A DNA stretch of 51,742 bases from Gammaproteobacteria bacterium Ga0074134 (GTDB lineage: Bacteria > Pseudomonadota > Gammaproteobacteria > Ga0077554 > Ga007554), in assembly GCA_001464965.1 (NCBI GenBank), contig LNEJ01000001.1, forward strand, positions 1-51,742. Direction: 5' to 3'. Under the pieces are notes generated by a model. The model had not been told where the DNA came from. It searched no databases and worked only from the letters and a program-made list of their open reading frames with translations. The position numbers and the translations under genes were made by a program. Numbering within the stretch: the stretch's first letter is position 1; every line of letters starts with the position of its first letter. This document shows positions 37,555-48,525 of the stretch, one piece after another.

Positions 37555-37583
37555 TTTTTAACATGGGTCGGCGCGATTGTCAA
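37555..37583 (-). promoter_or_regulatory. Sigma70 promoter of the secreted-protein gene
   Basis: TTGACA (37578-37583) and TAAAAA (37555-37560) on the minus strand with the ideal 17-base spacing. Confidence 0.65.
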
Positions 37584-37632
37584 GATCATTAATATGTATC
37601 GACCTATTTATGGAAAATCTTTAGGCTGAATA

Positions 37633-37648
37633 TGTGACCATCATCACA
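37633..37648 (-). promoter_or_regulatory. CRP/Vfr-type binding site
   Basis: TGTGA-CCATCA-TCACA matches the TGTGA-N6-TCACA consensus in both halves. Its centre lies about 92 bases upstream of the predicted transcript start, one of the helical positions from which CRP can act as a class I activator. Confidence 0.65.
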
Positions 37649-37756
37649 AAACACACATCTTACCCTTTATTAATGATGCCCGATGCTACAAAAACATGCA
37701 ACCGCGAGCCTTGCATCAAGGCTTTTGACCGGACGCTGGTGATGCCCACTACACAC

Positions 37757-37787
37757 AAAAAAACCGGGCATTGCCCGGTTTTTTAAA
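37757..37787 (-). terminator. Rho-independent terminator of the alpha operon
   Basis: Stem AAAACCGGGCA against TGCCCGGTTTT followed by T on the minus strand, about 25 bases past the rplQ stop. Confidence 0.9.
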
Positions 37788-37810
37788 ATAACAAAGGTTA
37801 ACTAAGCCCA

Positions 37811-38206
37811 CTATTCAGTACTAATAGGCTTGATCTCTGTCTCAGACTGGGGACGGTCAACAAGCTCAACAATTGCCATTGGTGCTTTATCCCCTGGACG
37901 AAAACCACATTTAAGAATTCGCAGGTAACCACCAGGACGCGCCTTATAACGAGGGCCAACTTCATTGAACAGCTTGCTTACCACGTCACGGTCACGTACG
38001 CGGGCAAACGCAAGCCGCCTTTTGGAAACATTATCGACCTTCGCCAAGGTAATAAGTGGCTCTGCCATGCGACGGAGCTCTTTAGCCTTGGGTAGAGTGG
38101 TTTTTATAATCTCATGACGAATCAAGGATGCCGTCATATTGCGGAGCATAGCCTTACGATGGCTGCTATCCCGGCTGAGTTGACGCCCAATATTGCGATG
38201 ACGCAT
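37811..38206 (-). CDS. rplQ: 50S ribosomal protein L17
   Basis: A 131-residue L17 (E. coli 127), starting [20 protein letters not shown], a late-conserved protein near the exit tunnel. It is the last gene of the alpha operon; AAGGAAG precedes the ATG. A 140-base gap separates it from rpoA, longer than elsewhere in the cluster, and a terminator follows. Confidence 0.97.
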   Translation of the reverse strand: MRHRNIGRQLSRDSSHRKAMLRNMTASLIRHEIIKTTLPKAKELRRMAEPLITLAKVDNVSKRRLAFARVRDRDVVSKLFNEVGPRYKARPGGYLRILKCGFRPGDKAPMAIVELVDRPQSETEIKPISTE

Positions 38207-38346
38207 TTGTATACTTCCTTAACCTGTTTACCCGCTGCCTATTAAGGAGGGGACACTAAAATCGTTTTGAAACTTCAGCAAGAAACCGAGGGAAAGGATA
38301 TCCCAGCGAAACAAAGACGGAGCGAACCCCTATTACTTTATCTGGT

Positions 38347-39348
38347 TCAGGCCGACGCCTTTTCTTTCCTCTGAAGTCCTGCCGGTGGCCAATTCTCCAG
38401 GCACATCCCCAAGGACAAGCCATGAGAAGCCAAAACATCCTTTATTTCAGTCAAAGACTTCTTGCCTAAATTAGGCGTCTTCAACAACTCGACTTCAGTA
38501 CGCTGAATCAAATCACCAATATAATAGATGTTTTCAGCCTTCAAGCAATTAGCCGAACGTACCGTCAACTCAAGGTCATCGACAGGCCGCAGCAGAATTG
38601 GATCAATCTCCATTTCTTTGATCGCAGCCTGCGCTTCCTCTTTGCCCTTCAACTCCACGAAAACAGAAAGCTGTTCCTGTAATATAGTGGCCGCACGACG
38701 TATCGCCTCCTCGGGATCGATCGTGCCATTCGTTTCGATATCAATCACCAACTTATCCAAGTCAGTGCGTTGCTCAACACGCGCACTCTCTACCACATAG
38801 GAAACCCTACGCACGGGGCTATACGATGCGTCCAGCTGCAACCGGCCTATCGGATTACCGGCATCCTCTGTATTCAGACGGCTTAGAGCAGGCTGATATC
38901 CACGCCCCCGCGAGATACGCAGGGTCATGGCCAGCTCAGCGGGTTTAGTAAGAGTAGCAATCACATGATTAGGATTTACGATCTCGATATCATGAGGCAA
39001 TTCAATATCTTTTGCCAGCACAACACCGGGGCCTTTTTTTCGCAAATTAACCCACGCCTCATCGCGGCCATGCATACGTATAGCCAAGCCTTTCAGGTTC
39101 AGCAAGATATCAATAACATCTTCTTGAACACCCTCAAGGCTGGTGTATTCATGCAACACGCCCTCGATCTCTGCCTCGACAACCGCGCAGCCAGGCATTG
39201 AGGACAACAAAATGCGGCGCAACGCATTACCCAAAGTATGGCCAAACCCGCGCTCAAGCGGCTCCAACGTAACTTTGGCGTGCATACCGCTGACCACATG
39301 CACATCAACCAGACGCGGCTTCAGAAATTCGAACACCGAACCCTGCAT
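38347..39348 (-). CDS. rpoA: RNA polymerase alpha subunit
   Basis: A 333-residue alpha subunit. The N-terminal dimerisation domain runs to about 235 and the C-terminal domain from about 250; the latter keeps [11 protein letters not shown], whose arginine corresponds to E. coli Arg265, which contacts UP elements and CRP. Next to it, [11 protein letters not shown] has cysteine where E. coli has arginine. Fourth in the alpha operon, after rpsD. Confidence 0.98.
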   Translation of the reverse strand: MQGSVFEFLKPRLVDVHVVSGMHAKVTLEPLERGFGHTLGNALRRILLSSMPGCAVVEAEIEGVLHEYTSLEGVQEDVIDILLNLKGLAIRMHGRDEAWVNLRKKGPGVVLAKDIELPHDIEIVNPNHVIATLTKPAELAMTLRISRGRGYQPALSRLNTEDAGNPIGRLQLDASYSPVRRVSYVVESARVEQRTDLDKLVIDIETNGTIDPEEAIRRAATILQEQLSVFVELKGKEEAQAAIKEMEIDPILLRPVDDLELTVRSANCLKAENIYYIGDLIQRTEVELLKTPNLGKKSLTEIKDVLASHGLSLGMCLENWPPAGLQRKEKASA

Positions 39349-39421
39349 GAAAAATCCTCTCTTACGTTAAGCGTGACGTACTTTGCGTACCCACCAGCCA
39401 TCCAAAAATCACAAGGCTCGA

Positions 39422-40048
39422 TTACTTGGAATACAGCTCCACAACAAGGTTTTCATTTATATCAGAAGGCAGATCACTGCGCTCCGGAACCGCCTTGAAA
39501 ACACCCTGCATTTTCTCCACGTCCACATCAATCCAGCCCGCGAAGCCACGCTGCTGGGCAAACGTCAAGGCAGCCTGGATGCGCAATTGTTTTTTAGAAC
39601 CTTCGGTAACGGCTACCAAATCGCTCGGATTGATTAAATAGCTAGGTATGTTTACCTTCTTGCCATTAACCGTGATCCCATTGTGACGAACGAGCTGTCG
39701 CGCTTCGCTACGAGAAGCCGCAAAACCCATGCGGTACACGACGTTGTCCAGTCTTCTTTCGAGAAGTTGCAACAACAGTTCACCAGTGGACCCCTTCCGG
39801 CGGTCGGCCTGCTTGTAGCATCCCCGGAACTGCCCCTCAAGAACGCCATAAATACGGCGAAGCTTCTGCTTGGCACGAAGTTGTCCGGCATAATCGGTAA
39901 GACGAGGCTTTTTCTGGCCATGCTGACCGGGAGGAGAATTACGCTTCTCAATCGCGCACTTCGCGGTATAACACTTCTCGCCCTTTAGAAAGAGCTTCTC
40001 ACCCTCACGACGGCACAAGCGGCATTTTGATCCTGTGTATTTAGCCAC
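39422..40048 (-). CDS. rpsD: 30S ribosomal protein S4, zinc-ribbon type
   Basis: A 208-residue S4, one of the first proteins to bind 16S rRNA, and in E. coli the translational repressor of the alpha operon. The N-terminus has C9-x2-C12-x13-C26-x4-C31, a complete zinc-binding set (the C+ form), which E. coli S4 lacks. The S4 RNA-binding domain around [23 protein letters not shown] is normal. Confidence 0.97.
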   Translation of the reverse strand: MAKYTGSKCRLCRREGEKLFLKGEKCYTAKCAIEKRNSPPGQHGQKKPRLTDYAGQLRAKQKLRRIYGVLEGQFRGCYKQADRRKGSTGELLLQLLERRLDNVVYRMGFAASRSEARQLVRHNGITVNGKKVNIPSYLINPSDLVAVTEGSKKQLRIQAALTFAQQRGFAGWIDVDVEKMQGVFKAVPERSDLPSDINENLVVELYSK

Positions 40049-40063
40049 AGCTACTCTCCAATT

Positions 40064-40453
40064 TTAAACACGACGCTTCTTCGGCGGCCGGCAACCATTG
40101 TGCGGGATCGGAGTAACGTCTGTAATGCTGTTGATTTTAAAACCTGCAGCGTGCAGCGCTCGCACCGCAGACTCACGGCCAGGCCCGGGGCCTTTCACGA
40201 GAACGTCTAAGTTCTTCATCCCAAACTCTTGAACAATAGATCCCGCCTTCTCTGCGGCAACCTGAGCCGCAAAAGGTGTGCTTTTACGAGAGCCACGGAA
40301 TCCCGAGCTGCCCGCAGTAGCCCAAGACAAGGCGTTTCCCTGGCGGTCGGTTATAGTTATGATTGTGTTATTAAAAGAAGCGTAGACATGCGCTACGCCG
40401 TCAACCACATTCTTTTTTACACGCTTACGCGTACGTGTGCTGGCTTTTGCCAT
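40064..40453 (-). CDS. rpsK: 30S ribosomal protein S11
   Basis: A 129-residue S11, same length as E. coli, with the platform-binding [18 protein letters not shown] block and the C-terminal [18 protein letters not shown]. It lies 15 bases before rpsD and 23 after rpsM. Confidence 0.98.
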   Translation of the reverse strand: MAKASTRTRKRVKKNVVDGVAHVYASFNNTIITITDRQGNALSWATAGSSGFRGSRKSTPFAAQVAAEKAGSIVQEFGMKNLDVLVKGPGPGRESAVRALHAAGFKINSITDVTPIPHNGCRPPKKRRV

Positions 40454-40476
40454 ATCCGGTTCCTAGCTCTATTGAA

Positions 40477-40833
40477 TTATTTGCGTATCGCCTTGCGTGG
40501 CCCTTTCCGGGTCCTCGCATTGGTACGAGTACGCTGGCCACGGGCCGGCAGTCCACGGCGATGGCGCAACCCCCTATAACTACCGAGATCCATCAAGCGC
40601 TTGATGCTCATGGAGACTTCGCGGCGAAGGTCACCTTCAACTTTTAACTTGGAAACCTCGGAACGCAGCGCTTCGATCTCGGCTTCGGAAAGCTCCTTGA
40701 CCTTGGCGTTCGGCTTCACTCCCGCTACCTCACAAATATAGCGGGCCCGAGTTGGACCAACACCATATATAGCTGTGAGCGCAATGACAGCATGCTTCTG
40801 CACAGGTATATTTACACCGGCAATACGGGCCAT
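40477..40833 (-). CDS. rpsM: 30S ribosomal protein S13
   Basis: A 118-residue S13, the head protein forming bridges to the 50S subunit, with the basic tail [22 protein letters not shown] that reaches the P-site tRNA. First gene of the alpha operon behind its own promoter; AGGAGG lies just upstream of the ATG. Confidence 0.98.
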   Translation of the reverse strand: MARIAGVNIPVQKHAVIALTAIYGVGPTRARYICEVAGVKPNAKVKELSEAEIEALRSEVSKLKVEGDLRREVSMSIKRLMDLGSYRGLRHRRGLPARGQRTRTNARTRKGPRKAIRK

Positions 40834-40869
40834 TCGTCCTCCTGCTAATACTACCCGGTAAAACTGACA

Positions 40870-40898
40870 ATTATACTTATCTACTAAAAGGAAATCAA
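40870..40898 (-). promoter_or_regulatory. Sigma70 promoter of the alpha operon
   Basis: On the minus strand TTGATT (40893-40898) and a perfect TATAAT (40870-40875) with 17-base spacing. The transcript would start about 30 bases before rpsM, too short a leader for the S4-binding pseudoknot known from E. coli. Confidence 0.75.
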
Positions 40899-40941
40899 GA
40901 ACAGACTTCCTTCTGAGATCTCAAAACGTTGCTATATATAC

Positions 40942-41055
40942 TCAGCCTTGCCGCTGCTTGTGCCGCGTATCGGCACAGATGATACGCACAACACCCTTGC
41001 GACGCACCACTTTACAGTTACGGCACAACTTTTTTACGGAAGCACGAACCTTCAT
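40942..41055 (-). CDS. rpmJ: 50S ribosomal protein L36
   Basis: A 37-residue L36 beginning [20 protein letters not shown]. The zinc set C11, C14, C27 and H32 is complete, so it is the standard zinc-binding form. It lies between secY and rpsM as usual and is separated from rpsM by the alpha-operon promoter. Confidence 0.97.
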   Translation of the reverse strand: MKVRASVKKLCRNCKVVRRKGVVRIICADTRHKQRQG

Positions 41056-41117
41056 GACTATTCTCCACAAAACATACAAAAGTTACTGGGCCTGTAAACG
41101 GGGGCGTTTAAATTCTT

Positions 41118-42473
41118 TTAACGCAGGAGACCCGATCCACTGTACCCTTTCAGATTCGCTTTTTTTAACAAGCCCTCATACTGATGAGACATCAAGTGAG
41201 CTTGTAGCTGGGTCATGAAATCCATTACCACAACCACGATAATCAAAAGTGAGGTGCCCCCAAAGTAGAACGGAACGTTCAACGAGACAATCAAGAACTC
41301 CGGCAACAAACAAATGACAGTTAAATACAACGCTCCTGCAACCGCCAGCCGGGTCATGACCGTATCGATATAACGCGCGGTCTGCTCCCCAGGTCGCACA
41401 CCTGGAATAAAAGCGCCAGATTTCTTTAAATTATCAGCCGTATCCTTGGGGTTGAAAACCAACGCGGTATAAAAGAAACAAAAGAAAATGATGGCGGCTG
41501 CATACAAAAATACGTAAACAGGTTGTCCCGGAGACAATACCGTCGACAAGTCACGCAACCAATCCATTCCTTCCCCTTGACCAACCATGCCTGCTATTGT
41601 GCCAGGGAAAAGGATGATGCTAGAGGCAAAAATTGGCGGTATAACACCCGCCATATTAACCTTCATCGGCAAATGGCTTGACTGAGCCGCATAAACCTTA
41701 CGGCCCTGTTGACGCTTCGCGTAATTAACGGTTATCCGGCGTTGGCCGCGCTCAATAAAAATGACACCCGCGGTTACAACCAATGCCATAACAAAAAGAA
41801 TCAACACTGTCAGCGCATGCATCTCACCGGTGCGCGCCAACTCCAGCGTACCGCCAATTGCCGCAGGCAATCCTGCCGCGATACCAGCAAAGATGATCAT
41901 GGAAATACCATTACCGATCCCACGCTCCGTGATTTGCTCACCCAACCACATGAGGAAGAGCGTACCCGCGACCAGGCTCAAAACGGCAATGAAAATAAAA
42001 CCATAGCCCGGCTCGATAACAACACTGATGCCACCGACCTGTTGCTTCTGCAATGCGATGGCGACGCCACCTGCCTGCCCAGCCGCCAAAACCGCTGTAA
42101 GATAGCGAGTGTATTGAGTGATCTTACGGCGCCCGGCCTCGCCTTCTTTTTTTAACTGTTCCAGCGTAGGCCACACCACAGCCAATAACTGCAGAATGAT
42201 GGAGGCGGAGATATAAGGCATAATGCCCAGCGCGAACACCGTGAATCGCGAAAGCGCACCACCAGAGAACATGTTAAACATGTCGATTATGGTGCCGCGC
42301 TGTTGTTCAAACAATGTGGCAAGAGCATGCGGATCTATCCCCGGCACAGGGATATAAGCGCCGATCCGGAACACCACTAACGCACCTATCAAAAATAACA
42401 GGCGCTGTTTTAATTCAGAAAACTTGCCTGCGCCACCCATACCTGCGGGAGACGTCATACGAGGAACGGCCAC
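41118..42473 (-). CDS. secY: Protein translocase subunit SecY
   Basis: A 451-residue channel subunit of the Sec translocon with ten membrane helices, including the plug and the cytoplasmic loop ending [23 protein letters not shown]. The GTG start directly abuts the rplO stop, and the GAGG inside the end of rplO serves as binding site; a later ATG at 42458 is less likely. It is the last gene but one of the spc operon. Confidence 0.97.
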   Translation of the reverse strand: MAVPRMTSPAGMGGAGKFSELKQRLLFLIGALVVFRIGAYIPVPGIDPHALATLFEQQRGTIIDMFNMFSGGALSRFTVFALGIMPYISASIILQLLAVVWPTLEQLKKEGEAGRRKITQYTRYLTAVLAAGQAGGVAIALQKQQVGGISVVIEPGYGFIFIAVLSLVAGTLFLMWLGEQITERGIGNGISMIIFAGIAAGLPAAIGGTLELARTGEMHALTVLILFVMALVVTAGVIFIERGQRRITVNYAKRQQGRKVYAAQSSHLPMKVNMAGVIPPIFASSIILFPGTIAGMVGQGEGMDWLRDLSTVLSPGQPVYVFLYAAAIIFFCFFYTALVFNPKDTADNLKKSGAFIPGVRPGEQTARYIDTVMTRLAVAGALYLTVICLLPEFLIVSLNVPFYFGGTSLLIIVVVVMDFMTQLQAHLMSHQYEGLLKKANLKGYSGSGLLR

Positions 42474-42908
42474 TTAATCCTCGACCTTACCGCCAACCGC
42501 CTCGATCGCCGCACGCGCACCTTTGGTCACGGCAACGCCACGCAAGGTGACTGGTATCTCAATCGTCCCCGAGAGGATTACTTTGGCGCGCTCTGCCGAT
42601 TGATGCACAATATTTGCACGTTTCAATGCTTCAAGATCAACCTCACCGCCAACTTTAACCAACTCAGACAAAGTAACTTCGGCTGACTTGCCGGCGCCCA
42701 AAGAGGCAAAACCGAATTTAGGCAAGCGGCGCTGCAGCGGCATCTGGCCACCTTCAAAACCGACCTTATGATAACCGCCGGCACGGGCGGATTGCCCTTT
42801 GTGACCCCGTCCGCAGGTCTTTCCCAGCCCTGAGCCAATGCCACGGCCAACGCGCTTCGCGTCCTTTTTCTCGCCGATAGCAGGCTTGATAGTGTTAAGC
42901 CGCATCAC
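42474..42908 (-). CDS. rplO: 50S ribosomal protein L15
   Basis: A 144-residue L15, same length as E. coli, with the glycine- and arginine-rich N-terminus [22 protein letters not shown]. Its ATG overlaps the rpmD stop by the ATGA arrangement, and secY follows without a gap. Confidence 0.98.
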   Translation of the reverse strand: MMRLNTIKPAIGEKKDAKRVGRGIGSGLGKTCGRGHKGQSARAGGYHKVGFEGGQMPLQRRLPKFGFASLGAGKSAEVTLSELVKVGGEVDLEALKRANIVHQSAERAKVILSGTIEIPVTLRGVAVTKGARAAIEAVGGKVED

Positions 42909-43099
42909 CCAATCTCCTCAGCCTTAACCATGTAGAACACCTTGTTGATCATACCGCGAACACACGGTGTATCTTCAAGTTCCACACTGTGCCGCATACG
43001 CCGCAGCCCGAGACCCAACAGGCAAGCTTTATGGCTAGGCAATTTACCGTTACTGCTACGCACCAATGTTACTCTCAGCTTTTTATTACCCGTAGACAT
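42905..43099 (-). CDS. rpmD: 50S ribosomal protein L30
   Basis: A 64-residue L30 (E. coli 58) with [26 protein letters not shown]. Bacterial-type short form. Between rpsE and rplO, overlapping rplO by 4 bases. Confidence 0.97.
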   Translation of the reverse strand: MSTGNKKLRVTLVRSSNGKLPSHKACLLGLGLRRMRHSVELEDTPCVRGMINKVFYMVKAEEIG

Positions 43100-43103
43100 G
43101 GCT

Positions 43104-43610
43104 TTATCCCGCTACCTCTTCAACCGTCTTGCCGCGTTTCGCGGCAACAGACTCAGCATCCGCCATCCCAGTGAGGCCGCGTATTGTGGCGCGAACAACA
43201 TTAATGGGATTGCTTGATCCAATGCATTTGGCAAGCACATTCTGCACACCGAGCACTTCAAATACAGCACGCATGGCGCCACCAGCAATAATCCCAGTAC
43301 CTTCAGACGCCGGCTGCATGTGCACCTTTGATGCACCAAAGCGAACGGTCACAGGATATTGCAAGGTATTTCCATTTAGGCGTATGGTGCGCATATTTCT
43401 ACGGGCATCTTCCATCGCCTTCTGAATAGCGGCGGGCACTTCACGCGCCTTGCCTCGACCAAACCCCACCTTACCCTGACCATCGCCGACAACCGTCAAT
43501 GCTGAAAAGCCAAACTGACGGCCACCTTTCACTACCTTGGCCACTCGTCTAACAGCGATCAGTTTTTCCTGAAAACCATCACCATTCTGAGGCACATCAT
43601 AATTCGCCAT
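43104..43610 (-). CDS. rpsE: 30S ribosomal protein S5
   Basis: A 168-residue S5 (E. coli 166), a decoding-fidelity protein. The N-terminal RNA-binding domain starts [32 protein letters not shown], and the C-terminal domain has the [25 protein letters not shown] segment. Confidence 0.98.
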   Translation of the reverse strand: MANYDVPQNGDGFQEKLIAVRRVAKVVKGGRQFGFSALTVVGDGQGKVGFGRGKAREVPAAIQKAMEDARRNMRTIRLNGNTLQYPVTVRFGASKVHMQPASEGTGIIAGGAMRAVFEVLGVQNVLAKCIGSSNPINVVRATIRGLTGMADAESVAAKRGKTVEEVAG

Positions 43611-43621
43611 GACCTGATTCC

Positions 43622-43984
43622 TTAAAATTCGAGACCTTGCTCACGAGCCGCATCAGCCAACGCCTTGACACGACCGTGGTATCTAAACCCGGAGCGATCA
43701 AAAGCGATCTTCGTGACACCCGCAGCCAATGCTCGGGCCGCCACGGTCTTGCCCACAATGCTCGCGGCTTCAATGTTGCCAGTGCTTTTAACTGCGCCAC
43801 GAACCTGTTCATCCAAAGTAGAAGCGCAAGCCACGACTTCAGCCCCGGTAGGCGCGATCACCTGCGCGTATATGTGCCTAGGGGTACGATGAACGCATAG
43901 CCGGTGAACACCCAACTCTCTTATTTTCGCACGGGCTTTTTGAGCACGGCGCTGGCGTGATAACTTTTTATCCACGAAACTCAC
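43622..43984 (-). CDS. rplR: 50S ribosomal protein L18
   Basis: A 120-residue L18 (E. coli 117), which binds 5S rRNA, with [18 protein letters not shown] and the late [29 protein letters not shown]. Between rplF and rpsE. Confidence 0.98.
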   Translation of the reverse strand: MSFVDKKLSRQRRAQKARAKIRELGVHRLCVHRTPRHIYAQVIAPTGAEVVACASTLDEQVRGAVKSTGNIEAASIVGKTVAARALAAGVTKIAFDRSGFRYHGRVKALADAAREQGLEF

Positions 43985-43986
43985 CT

Positions 43987-44520
43987 TTACTTCTTCTTGG
44001 CTTCTTTACGAACAATAACTTCGTCCGAATATTTAACACCTTTACCCTTGTAAGGCTCCGGTGGACGGTAAGCACGAATCTTGGCGGCAACCAAGCCAAC
44101 CAAATTCTTGTCAATACCTTTAACCAGAACTTCAGTTTGGCTTGGGGTTTCAATCGTAATTCCAGCGGGAGCAGAAAAACTGATCGGATGCGAATACCCA
44201 AGCGTCAAATTAAGCGCGGAACCCTGCGCCTGCGCACGATAACCCACCCCTACCAGCTCCAGCTTCTTCTGAAAACCGGCGCTGACGCCGATCACCATGT
44301 TATTAATAAGCGCCCGTGCGGTGCCCGCCATGGCATTGGAGAATGTATTGGTGTCACGCGGGGCGAAATTGAGAACCTTACCCTCTTGACGAATCTCAAC
44401 AACATCAGGCACATCAAACGACAGTGAGCCTTTGCTGCCTTTTACAGTGACGGATTGACCGCTAAGGGTCACCTCAACGCCACCAGGAATAGTAACGGGT
44501 TTTTTTGCAACTCTCGACAT
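43987..44520 (-). CDS. rplF: 50S ribosomal protein L6
   Basis: A 177-residue L6, same length as E. coli, with two related domains and the C-terminal [24 protein letters not shown]. It binds near the factor-binding centre. It ends 2 bases before rplR begins. Confidence 0.98.
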   Translation of the reverse strand: MSRVAKKPVTIPGGVEVTLSGQSVTVKGSKGSLSFDVPDVVEIRQEGKVLNFAPRDTNTFSNAMAGTARALINNMVIGVSAGFQKKLELVGVGYRAQAQGSALNLTLGYSHPISFSAPAGITIETPSQTEVLVKGIDKNLVGLVAAKIRAYRPPEPYKGKGVKYSDEVIVRKEAKKK

Positions 44521-44535
44521 TACTGCATACCCACC

Positions 44536-44931
44536 TTATGAGATAACACAAAGGACTTCACCGCCATGCCCGGCAGCACGCGCTGCGCGATCCGTCATCA
44601 CGCCCTTCGAAGTCGATACGATGCTAATACCTAAACCACCCATCACCTTGGGCAGCTCATCCTTACCACGATAGGCGCGCAATCCAGGCCTGCTAATACG
44701 CCGTATCTGCTCGATCACCGGCTTGCCTTGATAATATTTCAGATCAATCACAAGCAGCGGTTTGCCATCCTGATCCTGAACAGAAAAGCCGTTGATGTAA
44801 CCTTCATCTTTTAGCACCTGGGCAATAGCCTGCTTCTGTTTCGACATGGGCATGCTTACTGCCGCCTTGGAGGCTCCCAACGCGTTACGAATACGGGTCA
44901 GCATATCTGCTATAGGATCAGTCAAGCTCAT
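44536..44931 (-). CDS. rpsH: 30S ribosomal protein S8
   Basis: A 131-residue S8 (E. coli 130), a primary 16S rRNA binder and the repressor of the spc operon in E. coli. Typical start [17 protein letters not shown] and end GGEVLCVIS. Confidence 0.98.
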   Translation of the reverse strand: MSLTDPIADMLTRIRNALGASKAAVSMPMSKQKQAIAQVLKDEGYINGFSVQDQDGKPLLVIDLKYYQGKPVIEQIRRISRPGLRAYRGKDELPKVMGGLGISIVSTSKGVMTDRAARAAGHGGEVLCVIS

Positions 44932-44982
44932 AATTCAATTCCACATTACAATTAAAATTCCGCATCAGCGAAATCCGGTCTT

Positions 44983-45288
44983 TTACCAACTGGCCTTAAC
45001 CAACCCAGGAACATCGCCCCGCATTGCGGCCTCACGCAGCTTATTCCGCGCCAAACCGAACTTGCGGTAAAAACCGCGAGGACGGCCGCTAACCTGGCAC
45101 CGGTTACGGATGCGGCAAGGGCTGGCATCACGCGGCAAGGCATGAAATTTGCGCTGAGCCTCATCACGTTCAGCAGGACTAAGGCTCAAATCAGTAATCT
45201 TCGCTTTTAATTCAAGCCGCTGTGCCGAGTATTTCTGGACCGTGCGCAGGCGCTTGACTTCGCGATTAATCATGGACAGTTTTGCCAT
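44983..45288 (-). CDS. rpsN: 30S ribosomal protein S14
   Basis: A 101-residue S14 of the long, zinc-free form: it lacks the four cysteines of the short type and has the usual C-terminal [23 protein letters not shown]. In the normal place between rplE and rpsH. Confidence 0.97.
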   Translation of the reverse strand: MAKLSMINREVKRLRTVQKYSAQRLELKAKITDLSLSPAERDEAQRKFHALPRDASPCRIRNRCQVSGRPRGFYRKFGLARNKLREAAMRGDVPGLVKASW

Positions 45289-45297
45289 AAGTCTTCC

Positions 45298-45837
45298 TTA
45301 CTTCCTGAAGGGAAAGTTGAAGGCGGCCAACAAAGCGCGACCCTCATCATCGTTTTTGGCTGTCGTGGTGATAATCACATCCAACCCACGCAAAGCATCT
45401 ATCTTGTCATACTCGATTTCAGGAAAGATGATCTGTTCGCGCACACCCATGCTGTAGTTCCCGCGTCCATCAAAAGCCTTTGGACTGATTCCGCGAAAAT
45501 CACGGATACGCGGCATGGCAATATTGATCAACCGGTCAAGAAACTCATACATGCGATGACGGCGTAAAGTAACTTTGCAACCAACAGGCCAGCCTTCGCG
45601 CACTTTAAAGCCGGCAACGGACTTGCGCGCGAGCGTGACCACGGGCTTTTGCCCAGCAATTTTCATCATGTCAGCGACAGCATTTTCAATGACTTTTTTA
45701 TCGCCAACAGCCTCACCTACCCCCATATTCAGGGTGATTTTGGTAATTTGAGGCACCTCCATGACGCTCTTATAGTTATACTGCTGCATGAGCTGTTTAA
45801 CTACAGTGTCACGATAGTATTCTTGGAGTCTTGCCAT
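45298..45837 (-). CDS. rplE: 50S ribosomal protein L5
   Basis: A 179-residue L5, same length as E. coli, binding 5S rRNA in the central protuberance, with [20 protein letters not shown] and the C-terminal half with [20 protein letters not shown]. After rplX by 15 bases. Confidence 0.98.
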   Translation of the reverse strand: MARLQEYYRDTVVKQLMQQYNYKSVMEVPQITKITLNMGVGEAVGDKKVIENAVADMMKIAGQKPVVTLARKSVAGFKVREGWPVGCKVTLRRHRMYEFLDRLINIAMPRIRDFRGISPKAFDGRGNYSMGVREQIIFPEIEYDKIDALRGLDVIITTTAKNDDEGRALLAAFNFPFRK

Positions 45838-45852
45838 TCTATTTTTCCGAAC

Positions 45853-46170
45853 TTAGACGTCAACTATTTCATTATTGGACTTAAAGTAACGCACTTTACG
45901 CCCATCTTCCAGCACCCTAAAACCAATCCTGTCAGCCTTTTTTGTGACGGGGTTGAACAGCGCAACGTTAGAGACATGGATGGACATTTCTTTTTCAGAG
46001 ATGCCTCCAGATAACCCACGCGCAGGATTGGGTTTAACGTGCCGCTTCACCATGTTGACGTTTTCCACGACAACGCGGTCATTGATTAAAACGCGCAACA
46101 CACCGCCTCGTTTTCCTTTGTCTTTACCGGTGAGCACTATGACGTCATCACCTTTACGGATTTTTCGCAT
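45853..46170 (-). CDS. rplX: 50S ribosomal protein L24
   Basis: A 105-residue L24 (E. coli 104), an assembly initiator, with the KOW motif near the start ([20 protein letters not shown]). Second gene of the spc run, after rplN. Confidence 0.98.
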   Translation of the reverse strand: MRKIRKGDDVIVLTGKDKGKRGGVLRVLINDRVVVENVNMVKRHVKPNPARGLSGGISEKEMSIHVSNVALFNPVTKKADRIGFRVLEDGRKVRYFKSNNEIVDV

Positions 46171-46198
46171 CTTTCAGTATTCCTAGCGTTTTACCGAA

Positions 46199-46567
46199 TC
46201 ACAACACTTCAGGAGCCAAAGAAACAATCTTCATAAACTGTTCCGTGCGTAGCTCACGCGTCACCGGCCCGAATATACGAGTCCCGATAGGTTGAAGCTG
46301 ATTATTAAGTAGCACCGCGGCATTGCCGTCAAAGCGGATCAATGAACCATCGGGACGGCGCACCCCTTTACGGGTACGAACAACCACAGCGTTGTATACC
46401 TCACCCTTCTTAACCTTGCTACGGGGCATGGCATCTTTGACGCTTACTTTAATAACGTCACCGACATTCGCATAGCGGCGATGCGAACCGCCCAGCACCT
46501 TGATACACATCAACTCGCGCGCGCCACTATTATCCGCAGCCTCAAGCGCTGTCTGCATTTGGATCAT
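46199..46567 (-). CDS. rplN: 50S ribosomal protein L14
   Basis: A 122-residue L14 (E. coli 123), with [27 protein letters not shown] and the end [10 protein letters not shown]. In E. coli it opens the spc operon; here no strong separate promoter was seen in the 32-base gap after rpsQ. Confidence 0.98.
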   Translation of the reverse strand: MIQMQTALEAADNSGARELMCIKVLGGSHRRYANVGDVIKVSVKDAMPRSKVKKGEVYNAVVVRTRKGVRRPDGSLIRFDGNAAVLLNNQLQPIGTRIFGPVTRELRTEQFMKIVSLAPEVL

Positions 46568-46599
46568 TGATTATCTCCAATCAACCATTCGAGCCTGAA

Positions 46600-46860
46600 T
46601 CAACCTGCTCGCTCAATAACTTTAACCAAGCGCCAAGACTTGGTTTTAGACAGCGGACGGCACTGCTGTATCACAACCAAATCACCTTCATTACATTCAT
46701 TATTTTCATCATGAGCATGCAGCTTCGTAGAGCGCTTAATGTATTTTTGATACAAAGGATGCCGCACATTGCGCTCTATCAAAACCGTGATGGACTTGTT
46801 CATCTTATTACTGACAACACGTCCACTCATCGCATGAGATACTTTCGTTTCTTCGCTCAT
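46600..46860 (-). CDS. rpsQ: 30S ribosomal protein S17
   Basis: An 86-residue S17 (E. coli 84) with [27 protein letters not shown] and [21 protein letters not shown]. Its ATG overlaps the rpmC stop. Last gene of the S10 part of the cluster. Confidence 0.98.
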   Translation of the reverse strand: MSEETKVSHAMSGRVVSNKMNKSITVLIERNVRHPLYQKYIKRSTKLHAHDENNECNEGDLVVIQQCRPLSKTKSWRLVKVIERAG

Positions 46861-47057
46861 GACACCTTACCTGCTTTCTCATTCAGTATGGTTTTAATAC
46901 GCGCAATATTCTTGCGAGCTGCATTCAATTGATGAGGCTTGGACAACTGTCCTGAACCTCTTTGCATGCGCAAATTAAATTGTTCACGCATCACATTCAG
47001 AAGCTCCTGCTTCAATTCAGCACTACTTTTGCTTCTTAGATCTTTTGCTTCCATCAC
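46857..47057 (-). CDS. rpmC: 50S ribosomal protein L29
   Basis: A 66-residue helical L29 (E. coli 63) at the tunnel exit, with [19 protein letters not shown]. It overlaps rplP upstream and rpsQ downstream by 4 bases each. Confidence 0.97.
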   Translation of the reverse strand: MMEAKDLRSKSSAELKQELLNVMREQFNLRMQRGSGQLSKPHQLNAARKNIARIKTILNEKAGKVS

Positions 47058-47467
47058 ATCACCGTCCGAACTGTAAAGGTTGTCTGCACGGGCAGCTTGG
47101 CAGCAGCCAGTTTAAATGCCTCGCGTGCCACCTCTTCAGTGACGCCTTCCATTTCATATAGCATCCGGCCCGGCTGAATTTGAGCGACCCAGTATTCAAC
47201 ATTACCCTTACCGCTACCCATACGAACTTCAAGCGGCTTTTTGGTAATAGGCTTATCCGGAAAAATGCGGATCCAAACTTTACCACCACGCTTAACATAA
47301 CGAGTCATGGCGCGGCGTGCAGCCTCAATCTGGCGCGCCGTTATTTGGCCACGACCGACTGCTTTGAGTCCAAACTCACCAAAGCTGACTTTATTACCCG
47401 TCGTTGCCAAGCCACGATTGCGGCCCTTGTGTTGCTTGCGGTATTTGGTTTTTTTAGGCTGAAGCAT
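47054..47467 (-). CDS. rplP: 50S ribosomal protein L16
   Basis: A 137-residue L16 (E. coli 136), near the A site, with [21 protein letters not shown] and [25 protein letters not shown]. It overlaps rpmC. Confidence 0.98.
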   Translation of the reverse strand: MLQPKKTKYRKQHKGRNRGLATTGNKVSFGEFGLKAVGRGQITARQIEAARRAMTRYVKRGGKVWIRIFPDKPITKKPLEVRMGSGKGNVEYWVAQIQPGRMLYEMEGVTEEVAREAFKLAAAKLPVQTTFTVRTVM

Positions 47468-47482
47468 AACCGTACATCCTCA

Positions 47483-48169
47483 TTAGTTGGCGGCGGCCTT
47501 TTCAGGGGCGGCGGCATCGGTTTTTTCTCCCTTGCCAAAAACTTCGCCCTTGAAAATCCAAACCTTAATACCAATCACGCCCGACGGGGTATGCGCTTCA
47601 GCAACACCATAATCTATGTCGGCGCGCAATGTATGGAGTGGCACTCGTCCTTCACGATACCATTCGGTACGCGCTATTTCGGCTCCACCCAAACGCCCTG
47701 AAACTTTGATCTTGATACCAAGGCCACCCAGACGCATGGTATTTGTAACTGCCCGCTTCATGGCGCGGCGGAACATGATCCGGCGCTCCAGCTGCTGGGC
47801 AACGCTTTCCGCGACCAAAGTAGCGTCAAGCTCAGGCTTGCGGATCTCCTCGATGTTGATATGAACCATGTTCACATGAACCTTCATCATCGCGGCAACT
47901 TCCTTGCGCAAGGATTCGATATCCTCGCCCTTTTTGCCAATCACGATGCCGGGGCGCGCCGTGTGTATCGTAATACGTGCGTTACGCGCCGGACGCTCGA
48001 TCTGAATTCTGCTCACGGAGGCCTGAGCAAGTTTCTTTTTCAGAAATGCGCGTACGCGCAAATCGGTGTTGAGATACTCGGGATAGTGCTTGGAATCGGC
48101 ATACCATTTAGATGTCCAATCCTTAACTATGCCAAGACGAATCCCTGTGGGATGAACTTTTTGGCCCAT
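47483..48169 (-). CDS. rpsC: 30S ribosomal protein S3
   Basis: A 228-residue S3 (E. coli 233), with the KH domain around [22 protein letters not shown] and the conserved [22 protein letters not shown]. The C-terminal tail is short and alanine-rich. It follows rplV by 12 bases. Confidence 0.98.
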   Translation of the reverse strand: MGQKVHPTGIRLGIVKDWTSKWYADSKHYPEYLNTDLRVRAFLKKKLAQASVSRIQIERPARNARITIHTARPGIVIGKKGEDIESLRKEVAAMMKVHVNMVHINIEEIRKPELDATLVAESVAQQLERRIMFRRAMKRAVTNTMRLGGLGIKIKVSGRLGGAEIARTEWYREGRVPLHTLRADIDYGVAEAHTPSGVIGIKVWIFKGEVFGKGEKTDAAAPEKAAAN

Positions 48170-48181
48170 GACTATCTCTCT

Positions 48182-48514
48182 CTATTTTGCTGCCACAGTC
48201 ACTGTAATGTGACTGGTACGCTTAAGAATACGGTTGCCACGACCCTTGGCGCGTGCGTGCATCCGTTTTTGTGTCGGACCTTCATCCACACAAATCTTGC
48301 ACACCTTAAGCTCGTCAACATCAGCGCCATCGTTATGCTCTGCGTTGGCAATCGCCGATTCTAACACCTTTTTGAGAATTGCGGCTGCTTTTTTTGGACT
48401 AAATGTCAGCAACTGCAAGGCGCGATCAACGGGCAGGCCGCGTATCTGATCAGCAACCAAGCGGCCCTTTTGGGCCGAAAGCCGCGCATATTTCAACTTT
48501 GCAACAGTTTCCAT
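48182..48514 (-). CDS. rplV: 50S ribosomal protein L22
   Basis: A 110-residue L22, same length as E. coli, starting [26 protein letters not shown]. The ATG at 48514 is chosen by family alignment; an in-frame GTG at 48529, overlapping the rpsS stop, would add five residues and cannot be excluded. The exit-tunnel loop around [17 protein letters not shown] is normal. Confidence 0.96.
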   Translation of the reverse strand: METVAKLKYARLSAQKGRLVADQIRGLPVDRALQLLTFSPKKAAAILKKVLESAIANAEHNDGADVDELKVCKICVDEGPTQKRMHARAKGRGNRILKRTSHITVTVAAK

Positions 48515-48525
48515 TCCTAACCCCG

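Larger units (their letters stand above)
37472..37756 (-). promoter_or_regulatory. Regulatory region of the secreted-protein gene
   Basis: Contains the promoter at 37555-37583 and the CRP-type site at 37633-37648 described separately. The 5' leader of the mRNA would be about 75 bases. No gene lies here. Confidence 0.6.
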
